Part shown: positions 1 to 11,500 of the stretch, in pieces
How the letters are laid out: the number at the start of each line of letters is the position of its first letter
How positions within the stretch are numbered: position 1 is the first letter of the stretch
Source: Cloeon dipterum
Taxonomy: Eukaryota; Arthropoda; Insecta; Ephemeroptera; Baetidae
Direction of reading: 5' to 3'
Assembly (NCBI RefSeq): GCF_949628265.1
Contig: NC_088787.1
Location: 4,454,501 to 4,518,500, forward strand
Length of the DNA: 64,000 nucleotides
Position numbers and translations under genes: made by a program
Notes under the pieces: model-generated
The model's database searches: none
Told to the model about the DNA's origin: nothing
Seen by the model: the letters and a program-made list of their open reading frames with translations, nothing else

Positions 1-269
1 TTGTAATCCGATGCGGCCAACCTGTAGCTTTCTCCAAAATTTAAATTCAAGTCCTAATTTAAAACAAGAGATTTCGTGCTTTTTGGAAAAGAAAAACAGT
101 TGGAAATCCAATTTCATGAGTAAAGTTACAAACATTTTCGAAAATTAAAGAAAATTTAATCGATTTCCCTCAGTTTGTGACTCGTATAACCATGTACATG
201 ACCTCATTCGTTTCACAACAATTTTTTCCTTTAAATTATACACCGAATAGCCCGCTTTTTGCTACTTAC

Positions 270-585
270 ATGCATGTCCCAAGAAGGAAACGGAGTGAGC
301 TTCGGGGGCGCAGAGGACGCGAAGACTCGTCGGCAAAGACACCAGAGTCACCGAAATGCCAACAGTTCTAAAAAGGCTGAGGAAGATCCTTGTTCTTGAG
401 ACAGCCATGTAACGAGGTTCAAAATTCGATGGTTTAAAAGTTCCAACTTTCAGGGCATGTGTCCTGCTCTTCTCGGAAGGCCACTCGTAGTCCAACTCAT
501 CCTGCCACTTGAAAACTTGAGAGAAGTCGGCGGTGGTGGCCAATGAAACGTGGAGCAAAACGATGACGAAACAGAAAAGATCCAT
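270..585 (-). pseudogene. yellow/MRJP copy A, first coding exon, frameshifted
   Basis: The reverse strand from the ATG at 585 encodes a signal peptide (MDLFCFVIVLLHVSLA) and then the yellow-family N-terminus (DYEWPSE, GTFKP), as in exon 1 of copies B, C and D. The exon ends at the same cat|gtaagt donor at 270. Its length is 316 nt, whereas intact copies have 318, 312 and 324 nt, all multiples of three. The extra base lies near 321-324: gacgcg-aaga-ctcgtcggc here, against gacgcg-ttg-ctcgtcggc in copy B. After it the frame runs into the alternative frame of the conserved PSWDMH end. No exon 2 is recognisable in the 270 bases left to the window edge, although copies B and C have it within 144-222 bp. 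The TATA-like box of copy B is also missing upstream. Probably a pseudogene; a one-base assembly error cannot be excluded. Confidence 0.8.
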
Positions 586-744
586 GACTCGAACATTTCT
601 GGACTAAAAAGTAAGAAAAGGTTTGATAAATAAGCTTTTATTAAGAAAAAAAGCTGCGCGGAAGAAACAGAAAATCGAAACAAACATTAAACTTAGTTTT
701 CTGCAAGATGAGCTAAAAAAGTGGCAAATAACTATCTCCCACGA

Positions 745-900
745 AAACGAACCTGCTGGCTGGGTAAAAACTGAGGTGAAGCTGCACAACTAGATTGTAG
801 AGAATCGAGTGTTTTTAAGAAAAGCAACAAAATCTCCTTTCACACCCGGAAATTTTTCAAGCGTTATTTGCTCCCGCAGGTATAGTCCAAAGTCCACTTT
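745..900 (-). promoter_or_regulatory. degenerate leader/promoter block of yellow copy A
   Basis: This block resembles the copy B leader at 9970-10120. It keeps the leader-exon donor (cag|gttcg near 755) and the upstream string TGGACTTTGGACTAT. The TTATTTAAGAG TATA-like box of copy B is absent; the matching place reads ctcctttcacacccgg. Loss of the core promoter agrees with the frameshift in the coding exon. Confidence 0.55.
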
Positions 901-1064
901 GGGTGTTACTTTTTCTACCGACGGCTCTCCTTATGCTTATAGAGGAAAAATTAGCAGCCACAAATGAAGGAGCAGGGCTGACCGTGGTTGAAAGATTATT
1001 TTTTAATTTAAATAAAATTTCTCTCGCTACTTGCTGGTTTGCACCTTTCCAGCATGCGTGATTT

Positions 1065-1210
1065 GGCTTGTGTCAATTTCGATGTACATACAAATTTCTC
1101 TGCACAATCTTCCTATACTTAATCTGTAATTATTAGCGTTTAATCCGACCAATCTTTGTAAATATATACTTTCCAATAAATCGTGGTGAATGTAGAGCAT
1201 TTTAGTAGTT
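1065..1210 (+). pseudogene. relic of the 3' end of ZF-A
   Basis: About 150 bases resemble the 3' untranslated end of ZF-A at 13535-13685. Shared strings include atttcgatgtaca, aatctgtaattat and ccaataaatcgtggtga, which carries the AATAAA signal, in the same order and orientation. No zinc-finger coding sequence remains upstream. This is a stranded 3' end left by loss or partial duplication of a ZF-A-like gene. Confidence 0.7.
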
Positions 1211-1489
1211 TAATTTTACTTGATCAATACCACTCCAAATATTTGAAAATATTTACATTATTAACAGTTGTGTCCATCTTCTGTAAAAGAAAATCGCATG
1301 CATCCAAATCAAGGACCCTTCTTGAAAAATTGATTTGGTTTTTGTCAACAAATTGAAGCAAACTCTAGCATTTCGTTATTTGCCTCTAAAAATAATTTAT
1401 TTTTTATTTATACGAAGTAAATTGATTAATATGTAAGTTATCTGGAAAAATTGTCGGCTCTCCAAATAAATTTGAGTTTTCTAAAGCAA

Positions 1490-1700
1490 ACAGTGCTTTT
1501 TCTGACGCCTGCAGATCGAGCAGCTTATGCAACCCGCAACAAGAGTGGCACGCGACTCGAGTGACTTCAGGGGCACGAATGGAAGGAGAGGGAAGGAAGA
1601 AGGCCGACAGCAACACCAATCAATGAATGAAGGACATTCCTAGGGAACGAGAGGAGGCGTTTAGGAAAAACTGCGCAGATTCGAATGTGATTTGTAAAAC
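1490..1700 (-). repeat. copy of the CCATTCATTG...GACGTCA dispersed repeat (inverted)
   Basis: On the reverse strand this stretch follows the consensus seen at 21.9, 31.0 and 32.0 kb: cattcgaatn-tgcgcag, aacgcctcctc, ccattc(a)ttg, ctgan-gtcac, gagtcgcgtgccac. Here the cyclic-AMP-response-like core TGACGTCA has changed to TGAAGTCA. Confidence 0.6.
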
Positions 1701-2669
1701 GGTTTTCTAGGGTGTGATTATAATTAAACAAAAAATAAATTAATAGAATAAACCCGTGCTTCAACGGTTGTCGGTGCAGGATGGGCATCTTATTAGCCTA
1801 GAATTAGTGCCTTTTTTGAGTCCAGATGGAAGCTCGCACCTTTCGTCAGCTCAAGCTTCATCCGGCCGCTGAGCGTCGCCCTGAAGCCGGACACTTTTAC
1901 CAAAAAGGCCATCAGGTTAGTCGCGTGTCGTCGAGTCTCCGCCACTGCCAGATGGGCGAGTGCATCAATGGAGAATAATAATTAATAAATAATTAATGAG
2001 AATTTGAACTTACTCGCGGGCATTAGTTGAACAACTCGTTTTATCAATCTATTCTCCTTACACGCGAGTTGGACTTTTCAAGTTGACAATTGACATCATC
2101 GCCGCTCCTTCAACTTTGCTCGATTTTTGTTTGCAACATTTCCTCCAAAGCAACTTGAAAAAATATTCAAAACTTTTGCTATTTTAGTAAAATCGCTCAG
2201 TTTTAATTATTAGCAGATAATTCATTCAGATATTCTATTCTTTGTCACTTTTCTGCACAATTTGTCCTTTATATGGGCCTTGTCAAAGTGAGGAGATAGC
2301 AGAAAATTGAAAGAATCATTATTAATAATTACTCGAGGCAGCTACAACAGTCTCGGCGATTTTTAATTCTAATTGGTAATTTATAAAAAATATTTTAAAT
2401 TATTAAAAGAGCTCACTTTGACTGGTTCCAAAGCACTTTTCGCACTTTTACTCCAGTCACAATCTCCTTTGTGGCGCCGTGTATTCTGATTATTTGTTTA
2501 AAATTCGATATCGGCAATAAAAGTCAGACAGTAACCGACCGACTCGTTGATTAACCTACGTCGGTGCCAAGAGAGATAAAAAAGCTTAATTTCTTGTCTG
2601 CTTCTCTTGCAAGCAGTGCTGATTGTGAGGAGAACTCGAATAGGTGCGGAGTCTGCTGCTGCCGCCGCG
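1701..2669. other. intergenic, upstream of the RCC1/BTB gene
   Basis: No coding signal is seen. The last 200 bases hold a possible TATA (agagataaaaaagc near 2575) and a GC-richer leader, gctgctgccgccgcg, directly before the RCBTB start codon. The rest is AT-rich and unremarkable. Confidence 0.5.
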
Positions 2670-5365
2670 ATGTCGGACCTCTTGGATAAGTGGCAAATAT
2701 TTCGGGAGCTCAGCGACGAACTGAAGCGGAATATCAGGCTTGCGGTCGTATTTAGTAAGCTTTTAATTATATTCTTTACAAAGTTCTAACTTGTATAATT
2801 AAATCTAGTAGGAAAAATGGACAATATCTAAGTTAGCTTCTGCTGGTGCTCGTCTTTATTATTTAGCTTCAATTGTGCGCTGCTAAATTATATTACAGGC
2901 ATTTCAAATGTTAGAGATTTGAGATTAAAAACTATTGTTGAACTAAAACGTCCATCGAGATGAGAAATTTTCGAGTATCTGAGAATACTTTGCCAACAAT
3001 ACCGATGAGCTGTTCAAAATGAATTCGATTGGACGGGATTTGTTGGCGTTGAAATTTTTAGGTGCCACTTAAATATGCTCAGAGTACTTGTTAATAAATG
3101 GAGAAATTCAAAGTTTGAAGCTCGGGAATGGGGGACGCTTTAGTTTCAACAAACATCCTCTCATGTGCGCCATTTAACATTCAAAGATGGTGGCGCAATT
3201 TACGTGACGAAAGATGACCAAGTTTTCGGCTTTGGGGAAAACGGAGATGGATTTCTTGGTACTGGCGACAAGCAACCACGCACAGAGCACACGAAAATTG
3301 AACAATTGTGCGGACAAAACATTCAAGGTGAAGTTTATTAAGGATAATTATTGATGTGACACGCAAAAAACATTTTATGTTCTTCTTCAGATTTGCAATT
3401 CGCATGTCTTACGTTTTTTGCGATTTCTGCTACCGGCTCAGTTTACGCATGGGGAAAAAATTATTACGGCCAGCTTGGACTGGGTACGAAAAAAGAAACC
3501 TTGATCCCAACAAAAATAGAAGGAATTTTGACAGCAAAAAAAGTTGTGCAAATCGCCTGCAGCTCTTGGCACACTCTGGTTTTAACATCAGATAGAGAGG
3601 TTTAAATTAAATAAATGTCATTCGAATTAATTTAAAATTTCCAAAAAACACACTCTAAAGGTCTTCTCCTTTGGTCATAACGATGAAGGGCAGTTGGGAC
3701 TGGGACACAATGATAACCAAACTCTTCCAAAAAAATTGGACTTTCCTGCGGCTGGGAGACTTGTGACAGCCATCGCTTGTCTATTTAAATCATCTGTAGA
3801 ACTCCTAGACTCAGGAGAGGTGAAAACTATTTTCTATTTCGGGTATTATAAATATTTTTCACCAGCATTGTGTTTTAAAGTGGAAGTTATTTATTATAGA
3901 CAAAATGAAAATATTATTAAATTCCTAATCTATTATTTTATTGTATCATTCATTTTAAAGGTACTTGCTTGGGGAAAAAATGAAGATGGTATTCTGGGCC
4001 ATAGTGCAGAAGCCGTGAAGCAGCAAAACATTCCACGCAAAGTGCCAGGATTGGAAGGCATCACAATTACAAAAATTGTTTGTGGATTAAATCATGTCCT
4101 GGCCTTGTCCAACGATGGAAAAGTCTATTCTTGGGGATACAACAATAATGGCCAGCTTGGAAATGGAACCGATAAACGTTCACACCGACCAACTATGATA
4201 TCTGGAAATATTGGCAGGTAATATAAAAAAGACAAGCATCAATACCGATGATGAATGAAATATTATGTGACAAAAATTGGGCATTAATCAATATTAATTT
4301 GGTTTTTGGACAGGATAAGAGACGTGGCTGCCCATTACACTCGCCATACGAGTGCTGCAGTCACAGAAGCAGATGAAGTATTCGCTTGGGGTAAATTCAA
4401 TGGTGGGATTTTGTGTCTATAAAAGTAATTAAATACTATCCATCACGAATTCAAATTTAAGGCCAAAGAAACTCAAGTCCGACAAAAACCTCATTCACAT
4501 CACTGGATGAAGTTTTTGCGAAAATTCGAAATGGCACCGTTACATTCCAACCATTACGTACAAACCTTGATGATGAGCCAATAGAGGAAAAGAACACTGA
4601 AAACGAAAGTCACGAATGGGAATGGCTCAAGAAACATTTTGATGACGCCGTAATGAATATTACACATTTAATTCCAAAATTTATAGCACGATTAACCTTG
4701 CTGGACAGGAATCTGCTGACGTTGTTTTCGTGGTCGAGGGAAAGAAAATCCACGCGCACAAAACAATTTTGTTAATGCGATGCGCCGTCTTTAAGATAAT
4801 GTTCCAGGGCAATTGGAAAGAGAGCAACGAAAGGTAATATTTTAACTTGCGAATTAACAAAAACTTATGCTTACATAAGAGAGCAAATCATCGAGCCTCA
4901 CAGCTACGATGCGTTTTTCGCCTTTTTGAAATACTTCTACACCAACGAGGTTGATTTGCAACCAGATTTGGCTCTGGGTAAATAACTTTAATTGCAATGT
5001 TGTGTGTTTTTTTAAAGATTAACTGAAATTAAAGAGCTATTCGCCTTGGCCCACTTCTATCAAATGACTGATCTGCAAAAGGAGTGCCTGAAAATTATCA
5101 AAAGAGGCGTGACCATGGAAAACGCTGCATCGATTTACGATAAAGCAATTCTGCTTGCTGCCGAGGTGCCTAAATTTAAAATTTTAAAATAAAATGTCTG
5201 GTTGAGACACTTATTTCTTTTTAGGAACTCAAGGATTTCGTTTTCAAGTTCTGCATGGAGCATTTGACTGCTGTAATGAACAGTGATGGCTTCAAGCTCT
5301 TGAGTGGTGATGTCGTGAAAGATTTCGTCCTTCATGCTGTTCAAGAAGGAGCGTTTAAAAAATGA
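2670..5365 (+). CDS. RCC1 and BTB domain-containing protein (RCBTB1/2-like)
   Basis: Eleven exons join in frame to 540 codons: 2670-2754, 3187-3327, 3391-3599, 3661-3819, 3961-4217, 4314-4402, 4462-4649, 4709-4833, 4880-4977, 5035-5165 and 5225-5365. Vertebrate RCBTB proteins are close in length (about 530-550). Residues about 30-310 are RCC1 repeats, with blades recognisable by VFGFGENGDGFLG, VYAWGKNYYGQLGLG, VFSFGHNDEGQLGLG, VLAWGKNEDG and VYSWGYNNNGQLGNG. A BTB domain follows from about residue 376 (ESADVVFVVEGKKIHAHK) and then a BACK-like tail. The start is chosen for the context gccgccgcgATG and the match of the N-terminus to the family. The intron before the BTB domain uses the acceptor ctggacag at 4708, because the nearer tttatag would give a stop. 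AATAAA lies at 5501. The family acts as a propeller/adaptor protein, with BTB domains often serving Cullin-3 ligases; the substrate here is unknown. Confidence 0.93.
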
Positions 5366-6742
5366 TTATTACGCGGTATTCTCTGCTGAGAGAAGCAGAT
5401 TATGTGTGTATTTTATACGACGGTGTTCTTTATCTACGAATTAGGACGCGTATTCACTCTCTAATCTTGTACTTATCGTGACTGCGCCTCCGTGAGCAAT
5501 AATAAAGTTTCAATTTTTAAAAAATAATCATCAAATATTATTGAATTTTTCGTGGGAACATCACACGTCAGTAAAAATTGTGGGGAAGGATAATTTATTT
5601 TTTGGTTCAATCATGAAATTAAATAAACATTGCAGTTTCTAATCTTCCTTATTTTACACCAATTTCAAACTCATCCCTTATCTGATGACCGCTTCTTTGC
5701 TGAATTTTGACTTTGGACGATGCCATCACCGCATGACAACTAGAGTCACGCGAAATTTCCGTCTTATCAGGTGCTGCCATGCTTATCTAACATGGATGGC
5801 TGTTTAGTTTGATGGTTCGATTGATGGCTCTCCTCTCCATTCAAAATAAATGGCATGGCAGGCCCATAATAAGGAGACGCTTTCAGAACTAAGGAGGAGG
5901 CAGCTTTTCTGTATCAGAGAGATTATACGATTCAGAGTGGCTGAACCTGTTCTTTGTCGCTTGCACAGGAGAAATAACTGTGATAAGGTTCATCTATTAC
6001 GCGCAAGGGACAGCCACTGAATTAAATAAATACCTGTTTATTGAATTCAGGTTATTAACTTTGTGCCTCTCAAACTGTAAGGTAATGTCTTCAATTTAAT
6101 TAGACTTTAGTAAGAGCTCTTCACATTAAATAATTTATTTATTTATTGCACATCTTCGGGTCTGCGTCATTTTAGAAGTAGTTTCCTTTACACAGGCGTC
6201 GCTCGTATAAGCTTATCGCAGCTTAAATATTGTTTTTCATCCTTATCTGACCTTGTCTCCCCTTGAGTACAGTGCTGCAACAGACCATTTTTAGCTAGGG
6301 AGCTGGTATGCTATATGGGAATACTATTGGACAAGTGCGAAATAATTCGTATTAATGGACGATAATTTTCCATGATTTTCAAGATGGAAATGGATTCATT
6401 ACACTAATCGCAAGTGAACCTTAAAGATGATCCTGAATACATTTCCAAAATTAAATCATGTTCACACTGAATTTTATAAATTGGAATGTTTTAACTTTTC
6501 AAAATTAACCAAAAACAATTGTTTTCAATTAAATAAAAAATTGTTGCACAATTATCATGTTGGCCTTTTTCTCACACCTTGCCTGCTTTAATTTATAATT
6601 TAATTGCGGTGGATGGTGGTTGAATTGTTGGCGTTCATAATTTTGTGACAGAAAAGACAAAAGCTGCTGTCCTGTCGTCAGTGATAAAAAGATAAGATAT
6701 TAACCGTCGCATGACAACTATTGTTCTGGATTTAGCCACTGC

Positions 6743-6756
6743 GTTGCCATGGCAAC
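6743..6756. promoter_or_regulatory. palindromic X-box (RFX-type) site
   Basis: GTTGCCATGGCAAC is a perfect 14-base palindrome. It matches the classic X-box bound by RFX transcription factors. It lies in a non-coding stretch rich in GATA motifs. Function is inferred from the motif alone. Confidence 0.5.
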
Positions 6757-6789
6757 AGAGATAATGCCAAAGCAAAATTTACAGCAGGC

Positions 6790-7195
6790 ACGAGGAAATA
6801 TTTCAACACTTATCGGTAGTGTTTTTAAATGCTAGAAAGATATTGCTTGAATTTTTCTTATATTGTACCAAGTATATTTTGAATTTTGGACATTTTGCCT
6901 AATCATCATGAGCTAGATTAGACGAAAGATGGCAAAATGTTTTGTTAATGAAAAGCCTCGAAATGCTCATGTAACTCAACAGGCTGGGCGACTCGCCACT
7001 TTTTGCACGGACAAATTCTGCATCGCTTTTATCTCAAATTCTTATCTGCTTGCGTTGGTCGAAAACGCGAGATGCTCTGACGGGAGTTATGTGGCGCGTG
7101 CAGTGGCGTCTTATCGCGACCCAATTTTTTTTATCTATCATCTACTTCATTTGTATTTTAGAGGGCTAAAGACAAACAGTAGTTTTTTTAACGCA
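6790..7195 (+). repeat. dispersed repeat, partner at 26240-26610
   Basis: Two blocks about 19 kb apart share a series of strings in the same order: gtagtgtttttaaat, aactcaacaggctggg (aactcaataggctggg), gactcgcca, aaattcttatctgc and gcgagatgctctg-cggg. No terminal repeats or reading frame were recognised, so the class is unknown. Both copies retain GATA-type TTATCT sites. Confidence 0.6.
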
Positions 7196-8324
7196 GCAAT
7201 TTTTCGCTGGTAATTGTAAGCCTAGATTTTTTTCTTTGTTTCTTAGAAAAAACAACATCGAGACTGCGATAAAATCTCACTTTTCTCAACGCTCTGCACA
7301 TGGAACCGCCGACTTGGCTCTATCGCTTGCCAGTGTGCCACGCGTCCAGTGCGATTTGTTTCAGTTGGACCTTCCGAAGCCCAAGTCTACCGAGTGCTCT
7401 TCTTCAACTATTCTAGTGCTAGGCTTTTTTCTAAACCATTTCATCCAAAGCAACTTAAGACGAAAGGGTTTAATTGCGCAGAAGTGCAACAGGTCCCTTT
7501 TTTAATTATACAAGAGTTTGATCTTTTCTGCCAACATACGAAATTATTTATAATTTCTGAAACTATAATTCTTTGATAAATGCACTTCCTAAATGTTTGG
7601 TCTTTTACTCCTGACCTGGCAAATAAAACTGAGAACTTCTAGCAAACAAAGCAAACCACAAGCTTGATGTTCTTTGGACTTTGATCGTAAAAATAAATAA
7701 CAATAATATCATCCATCTCCGAACAGTAAAAGAACGTGTTATTTGCTCTTGTTAAATATGTAGTCTCTCAACAACGCAAATGAAACACACATAAATGTTC
7801 AGGCTCTTTTAGTTAGAAATTAAAAAAAAATCTAAAATAAACACAACCGCATGTGCTGCGTAAATTTATTCATTGCCAAGACGACAGATTAAAGATTATG
7901 ATATTTTTGTGCATAAGAGATTAAAATAAAACACGGCAGTGGTGTTTTGGAGGTGATTTGTCATTATTTAATTATTAAGTATACAACGGAATGAATGAAG
8001 GAATAACAAATCAAGCGGCGACTTCATTGATAGAAAGAAAAATTGAATGAAATTTACTTCACCTAAAATATATATCAGGGCTCCTAAACTCATTTTATTC
8101 AAATTATGAAACATTATAACTCTAGCCCCTATGTTCGGATATCTGGATGAACATCTAAAATTAAATTACAGGTCTAATTCAAAGTATATTTTTACAGTGA
8201 AATCATGAAAAAGAACATAGTTAATGAATAAGGATATGAAAAATCGGGTATTAATCAAAGCCTTTTGGTCAATGAAGCGGTGCTGTGATGGCGCCTTACA
8301 AATCATCTTCGATTTTCTCCGTCT

Positions 8325-9783
8325 TTAACATTTACATCCGCCTGTAATACATTATCTCACATGAATCATGATGGTTGAAAAAATTAGATGGGAATAGCTA
8401 TTTTTCGAATAAAATTACCTGTTGTCTGAGGTTCGCTCATGTATGACTTTGCACCGACTGCGGCCTTTATTAACCTGTACGATGGCTTAGGCTCTGTATA
8501 ATTAAATAAAGTCAGCCAAAAGGTTCCCGACGAGTCCAAGGAAAAAGTAAACGGCCATCCAGTTATCATCTTTTCAGCCTAAAAAGTGATCCGGACTGTA
8601 ATAATTTTAGCTAAGACTAAAGGATAAAATACAAGAAATGAAATCGTACACGCAACTCTCAAATTTGAAAGTTTAAAAATGTTTATACTAAAAAAATCCA
8701 TCTCTATAATATAATTACAAATTTCTTATTCAATTTGGTTACCTACCTCATGAAAATTCTGCGCCTGTTTTGGCTGGAATATGTTCACGGATATTATGAT
8801 ATTCTCCCACAAAAAGGCTGCATACATGGTTCCATGGTTGTCCATCAGCATTCTATACGAATTATATGTAATCCATTTTCCGGTTGGTCTCGGATTTGCA
8901 GTTACATTTCCGCTGCGAAGTGCGGAAACGGAAATTGAATAAAATTCATGGTTGAAAGATTTGCTGAGGTAGAGTTGTCTCGGTTCCTCCTTGGTGGACA
9001 GGGCAATGGACAAAACCCTCATTCCTGGCGTTTCCACAATCCAAGAATCTTCTCTTTCCAAACTAAATACGACAATGTGCGGTTCCCCCCACCGCGCGAT
9101 GTAGGCGAAATATCCGTTGGGCGTTTCATCCAGCACCAAGTCGTGCAAGTAATTGGAAAAAGGAAAATGATGAATGAGAATGGTATGGTCGTTGTTGGAT
9201 AAGTCGAAAATCCATAATTTGCTATTGCAATTTTCGCTACCGCTGTCCAGAACCCACAGCCTGCCAACGTTGTCCACTTCCAGCCCTCTTGCTTGTTCAA
9301 TATTGTTGCAGTTTCCATATTCCTACAAAAATTAAGTATATATTGTTTCATTTTTTACAGTTTCTTTCCATATCGTGAAAATATATAAACATTTCCGACA
9401 ACATTCGACTAAAAAGTGACTGAACGCATATATAATTTGATTGTAACTCTTTCCTATACACTTACATGCATGTCCCACGAAGGGAATGGAGTGAGCTTCG
9501 GGGACGCAGTGGACGCGTTGCTCGTCGGCAGAGACACCAAAGTCACCGGAATGCCATCTTCTTCTTTAATAAGGCTCAGGAAGATCCTTGATCCGAACAC
9601 AGCCGTGTAAATAGGTGCAATATTCTCAGGCTTGAAAGTTCCAGCTTGCAAGGCCTGTATCCTTTTCGTCTCGGAAGGCCACTCGTAGTCCATTCCTTGG
9701 GGCCACTCGAAGACTTGCGTGAAGTTGGCGGCGGTGGCCAAGGACAGGCGGAGCAAAACGATGACGAAAAGTAAAGGATTCAT
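8325..9783 (-). CDS. yellow/MRJP family secreted protein, copy B
   Basis: Four exons on the reverse strand (9783-9466, 9322-8747, 8578-8419, 8341-8325) join to 356 codons. Residues 1-18 (MNPLLFVIVLLRLSLATA) look like a signal peptide. Family motifs follow: VFEWP, DYEWPSE, GTFKPENI, PSWDMH at the exon 1 end, GRLWVLDSG and HDLVLDE in exon 2, and FSLDSSG, KAAVGAKSYMSE in exon 3. The last exon adds only GGCKC before the stop, so unlike copy C there is no membrane anchor. Intron phases (0, 0, 1) are identical in copies B, C and D, so the copies share one ancestor. Yellow/MRJP proteins are extracellular beta-propellers linked to pigmentation, cuticle or nutrition; the role here is not known. Confidence 0.9.
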
Positions 9784-9974
9784 GACTCGAACTTTTTTTT
9801 ATCTAAAAAAAGGAATTGTTTGATTAGAGAGAAAGCTGGAGACAGAAAATAAAACAAAAAAATTTGAAATCCAACTTAAGTTTCCTCCAAGACGAGTTAA
9901 ATTATTTCTATAGTATGAGATGAATAAAATTTTAAATAAAAAAGTGGCAAAAACTAGCTTTCAAGAAAACGAAC

Positions 9975-10066
9975 CTGCTCGCCGGGTAAAAACTGGGACG
10001 GAACTGCACAGCCAGATCGCTGAGAGTCGAATGTCTTAGAAGCTACGAACTCCCCTCTTAAATAAG
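9975..10066 (-). promoter_or_regulatory. TATA-type promoter and non-coding leader exon of yellow copy B
   Basis: On the reverse strand the TATA-like TTATTTAAGAG lies at about 10066-10056. About 30 bases downstream comes a likely start region, and then a short leader ending at the donor cag|gttcg (last exon base 9975). The ATG of copy B lies about 190 bases further on, after an intron. A diverged second copy of the whole arrangement sits upstream (about 10380-10470). Confidence 0.6.
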
Positions 10067-10135
10067 CAGCCTTTACCCAGAAATGTTTAATGCGCTCTTT
10101 GCTCCGCAGGAATAGTCCAAAGTCCACTTTGATGA

Positions 10136-10490
10136 AAAGGAAGAAAGGTTTCATGACTCGAACGTTTCTGAACCAAAAAAAGTAATAAAAATAGTTTGAA
10201 TTAAAAAGCTTTTATTTCAGAGAAAAGCTGCTCGCAAGAAGCAGATTATAGAATAAAAATTAAAAATCTGAAGATAAACTTAGTTTTCTTCTCGACATGT
10301 GAATAATTTTTACAAAGTATGAGACGAATTTTTTAAATCATTAAGTGGCAAATAGTTAGCATCCAAGAAAACGAACCTACTCGCTGAGTAAAATCTGGGA
10401 CGAAACTGCAGCTAGATCGCAGAGTTTAAAGTCTTTCAGAAGCAAACTGAACTCTCCTCTTAAATAAGCAGCCCGGATATGTAACATGCT
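10136..10490 (-). repeat. tandem duplicate of yellow B promoter, leader and first codons
   Basis: This block repeats the yellow 5' region. It has a second TATA-like element (tatttaagag near 10457-10467), a second leader with donor, and a truncated start (MKPFFLFI at about 10154) fused to the TGGACTTTGGACTAT string. It could act as an alternative promoter for copy B or be a dead remnant. Confidence 0.55.
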
Positions 10491-10494
10491 ATTT

Positions 10495-11100
10495 ATTAAT
10501 TGGTTTGTTTAGCGTATTTAATGGAGGGGAGCTTTGCATTTGATATTTATGTTTAATAAATAATTATATTTAACCGAAACACTTAGATCAATGCGTTATT
10601 TATTTAACAATCAATAAAATTCTTCAAAATTCATAAAAAAACTGCTTGATGTGACAAAACGTCTAAAATGCTAAGGGCGGATGCACGTCAGTTCGCTGGA
10701 TATAATATATATACTCTTTATATTCATTGCTTTTTTTATTTGGCAGCGTCACATTTTTTATTAATTTTCAAAGTTGTGACGTAAAGTTTGCATTACTTGT
10801 TCTAATTGTGTCTTTTGGATCGTAAAAACAAACGCTAGCAATCCAAAGAGAGCTTTTTCTTTCCCACATTCAGACGTCATCTTGGATCTGCGCAGTGCGA
10901 ACCAATTTTATCGCACATCTGGCCCTGCTGGTTCTTCTGATCGATTTTATATTTTCCGCCCACACGTGACGTCACACCAAGAGCCACCAGCGCCGTGTCT
11001 GGTTGTGAGGCGGCTTCTGAACTAACACAACCAAAAGCTGTGGCGACGTAAAACTGCCTCTGGCTACCAATATGACACCAAAGAGTGAAATCAACAGTAT
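10495..11100 (+). repeat. yellow upstream flank, repeated at about 19040-19860
   Basis: Two sub-blocks match the region upstream of yellow copy C. The block at 10495-10650 matches 19040-19230 (tggtttgt-tagcgtatt, ttagatcaatg-g-tatt, aactgcttgat). The block at 10955-11095 matches 19725-19860 (gtgacgtcacaccaag, ccagcgccgtgtctg, ctaacacaa). A third partial copy is at 19545-19620. The shared flank shows that copies B and C arose by duplication of a unit of about 3 kb including the upstream DNA. Confidence 0.65.
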
Positions 11101-11500
11101 ATATAGGTTTTTAAGTGAAAAAAATTTAAATTTATAACTTGGAGTGAATTTTTAAAATTAATGCCATTTTATTCATTACTTTATACTTCAACTAAGCCTA
11201 TTACAAATATTAAACAAATGAGTGCGGAGCGCAAATCATTTATATAAAAAAGTATGTAATTTTGAAACAATTCCGACAAATCTTACAACAATTGTAAGTC
11301 CCGCAGTTTTAATATATAAAATGCACAGCATCTGTCAAAACACAAATAAAGAAATGTTTCTCCCCCTAGCCCAATACAAACTACCTGAATTCTTATGATG
11401 CTATTTTAAAAATCTTCCCAAATTCCTCTAATTTCCGCTCCTCCGAGTTAACTGACCATTCAGCTTGTGCGTCACTGCTCAAGGGGATTCTCGCTCGGAA

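Larger units (their letters stand above)
5366..8324. other. intergenic, GATA-motif-rich
   Basis: No gene is supported. Between about 5760 and 7140 there are many TTATC/GATAA sites, such as cttatcaggtg, gcttatctaac, gtgataaggt, ccttatctga, aaaagataagat, acttatcgg, ttcttatctgc and tcttatcgcg. A canonical X-box lies at 6743 and a dispersed repeat at about 6800-7190. The rest is AT-rich; 7230-8324 shows nothing recognisable apart from the copy B 3' flank. Confidence 0.5.

Noticed and set aside
1-60. Possible exon of yellow copy A at the window edge
   Set aside because: Reverse translation shows no similarity to exon 2, 3 or 4 of the other copies.
4648-4708. Nearer acceptor tttatag (4686) for the RCBTB BTB exon
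   Set aside because: Gives an immediate stop in every compatible phase; ctggacag at 4708 restores the family sequence DDAESADVVF.
10136-10154. Start of a fifth yellow gene (MKPFFLFI)
   Set aside because: Homology to yellow ends after eight codons and turns into upstream flank; treated as part of the duplicated leader.
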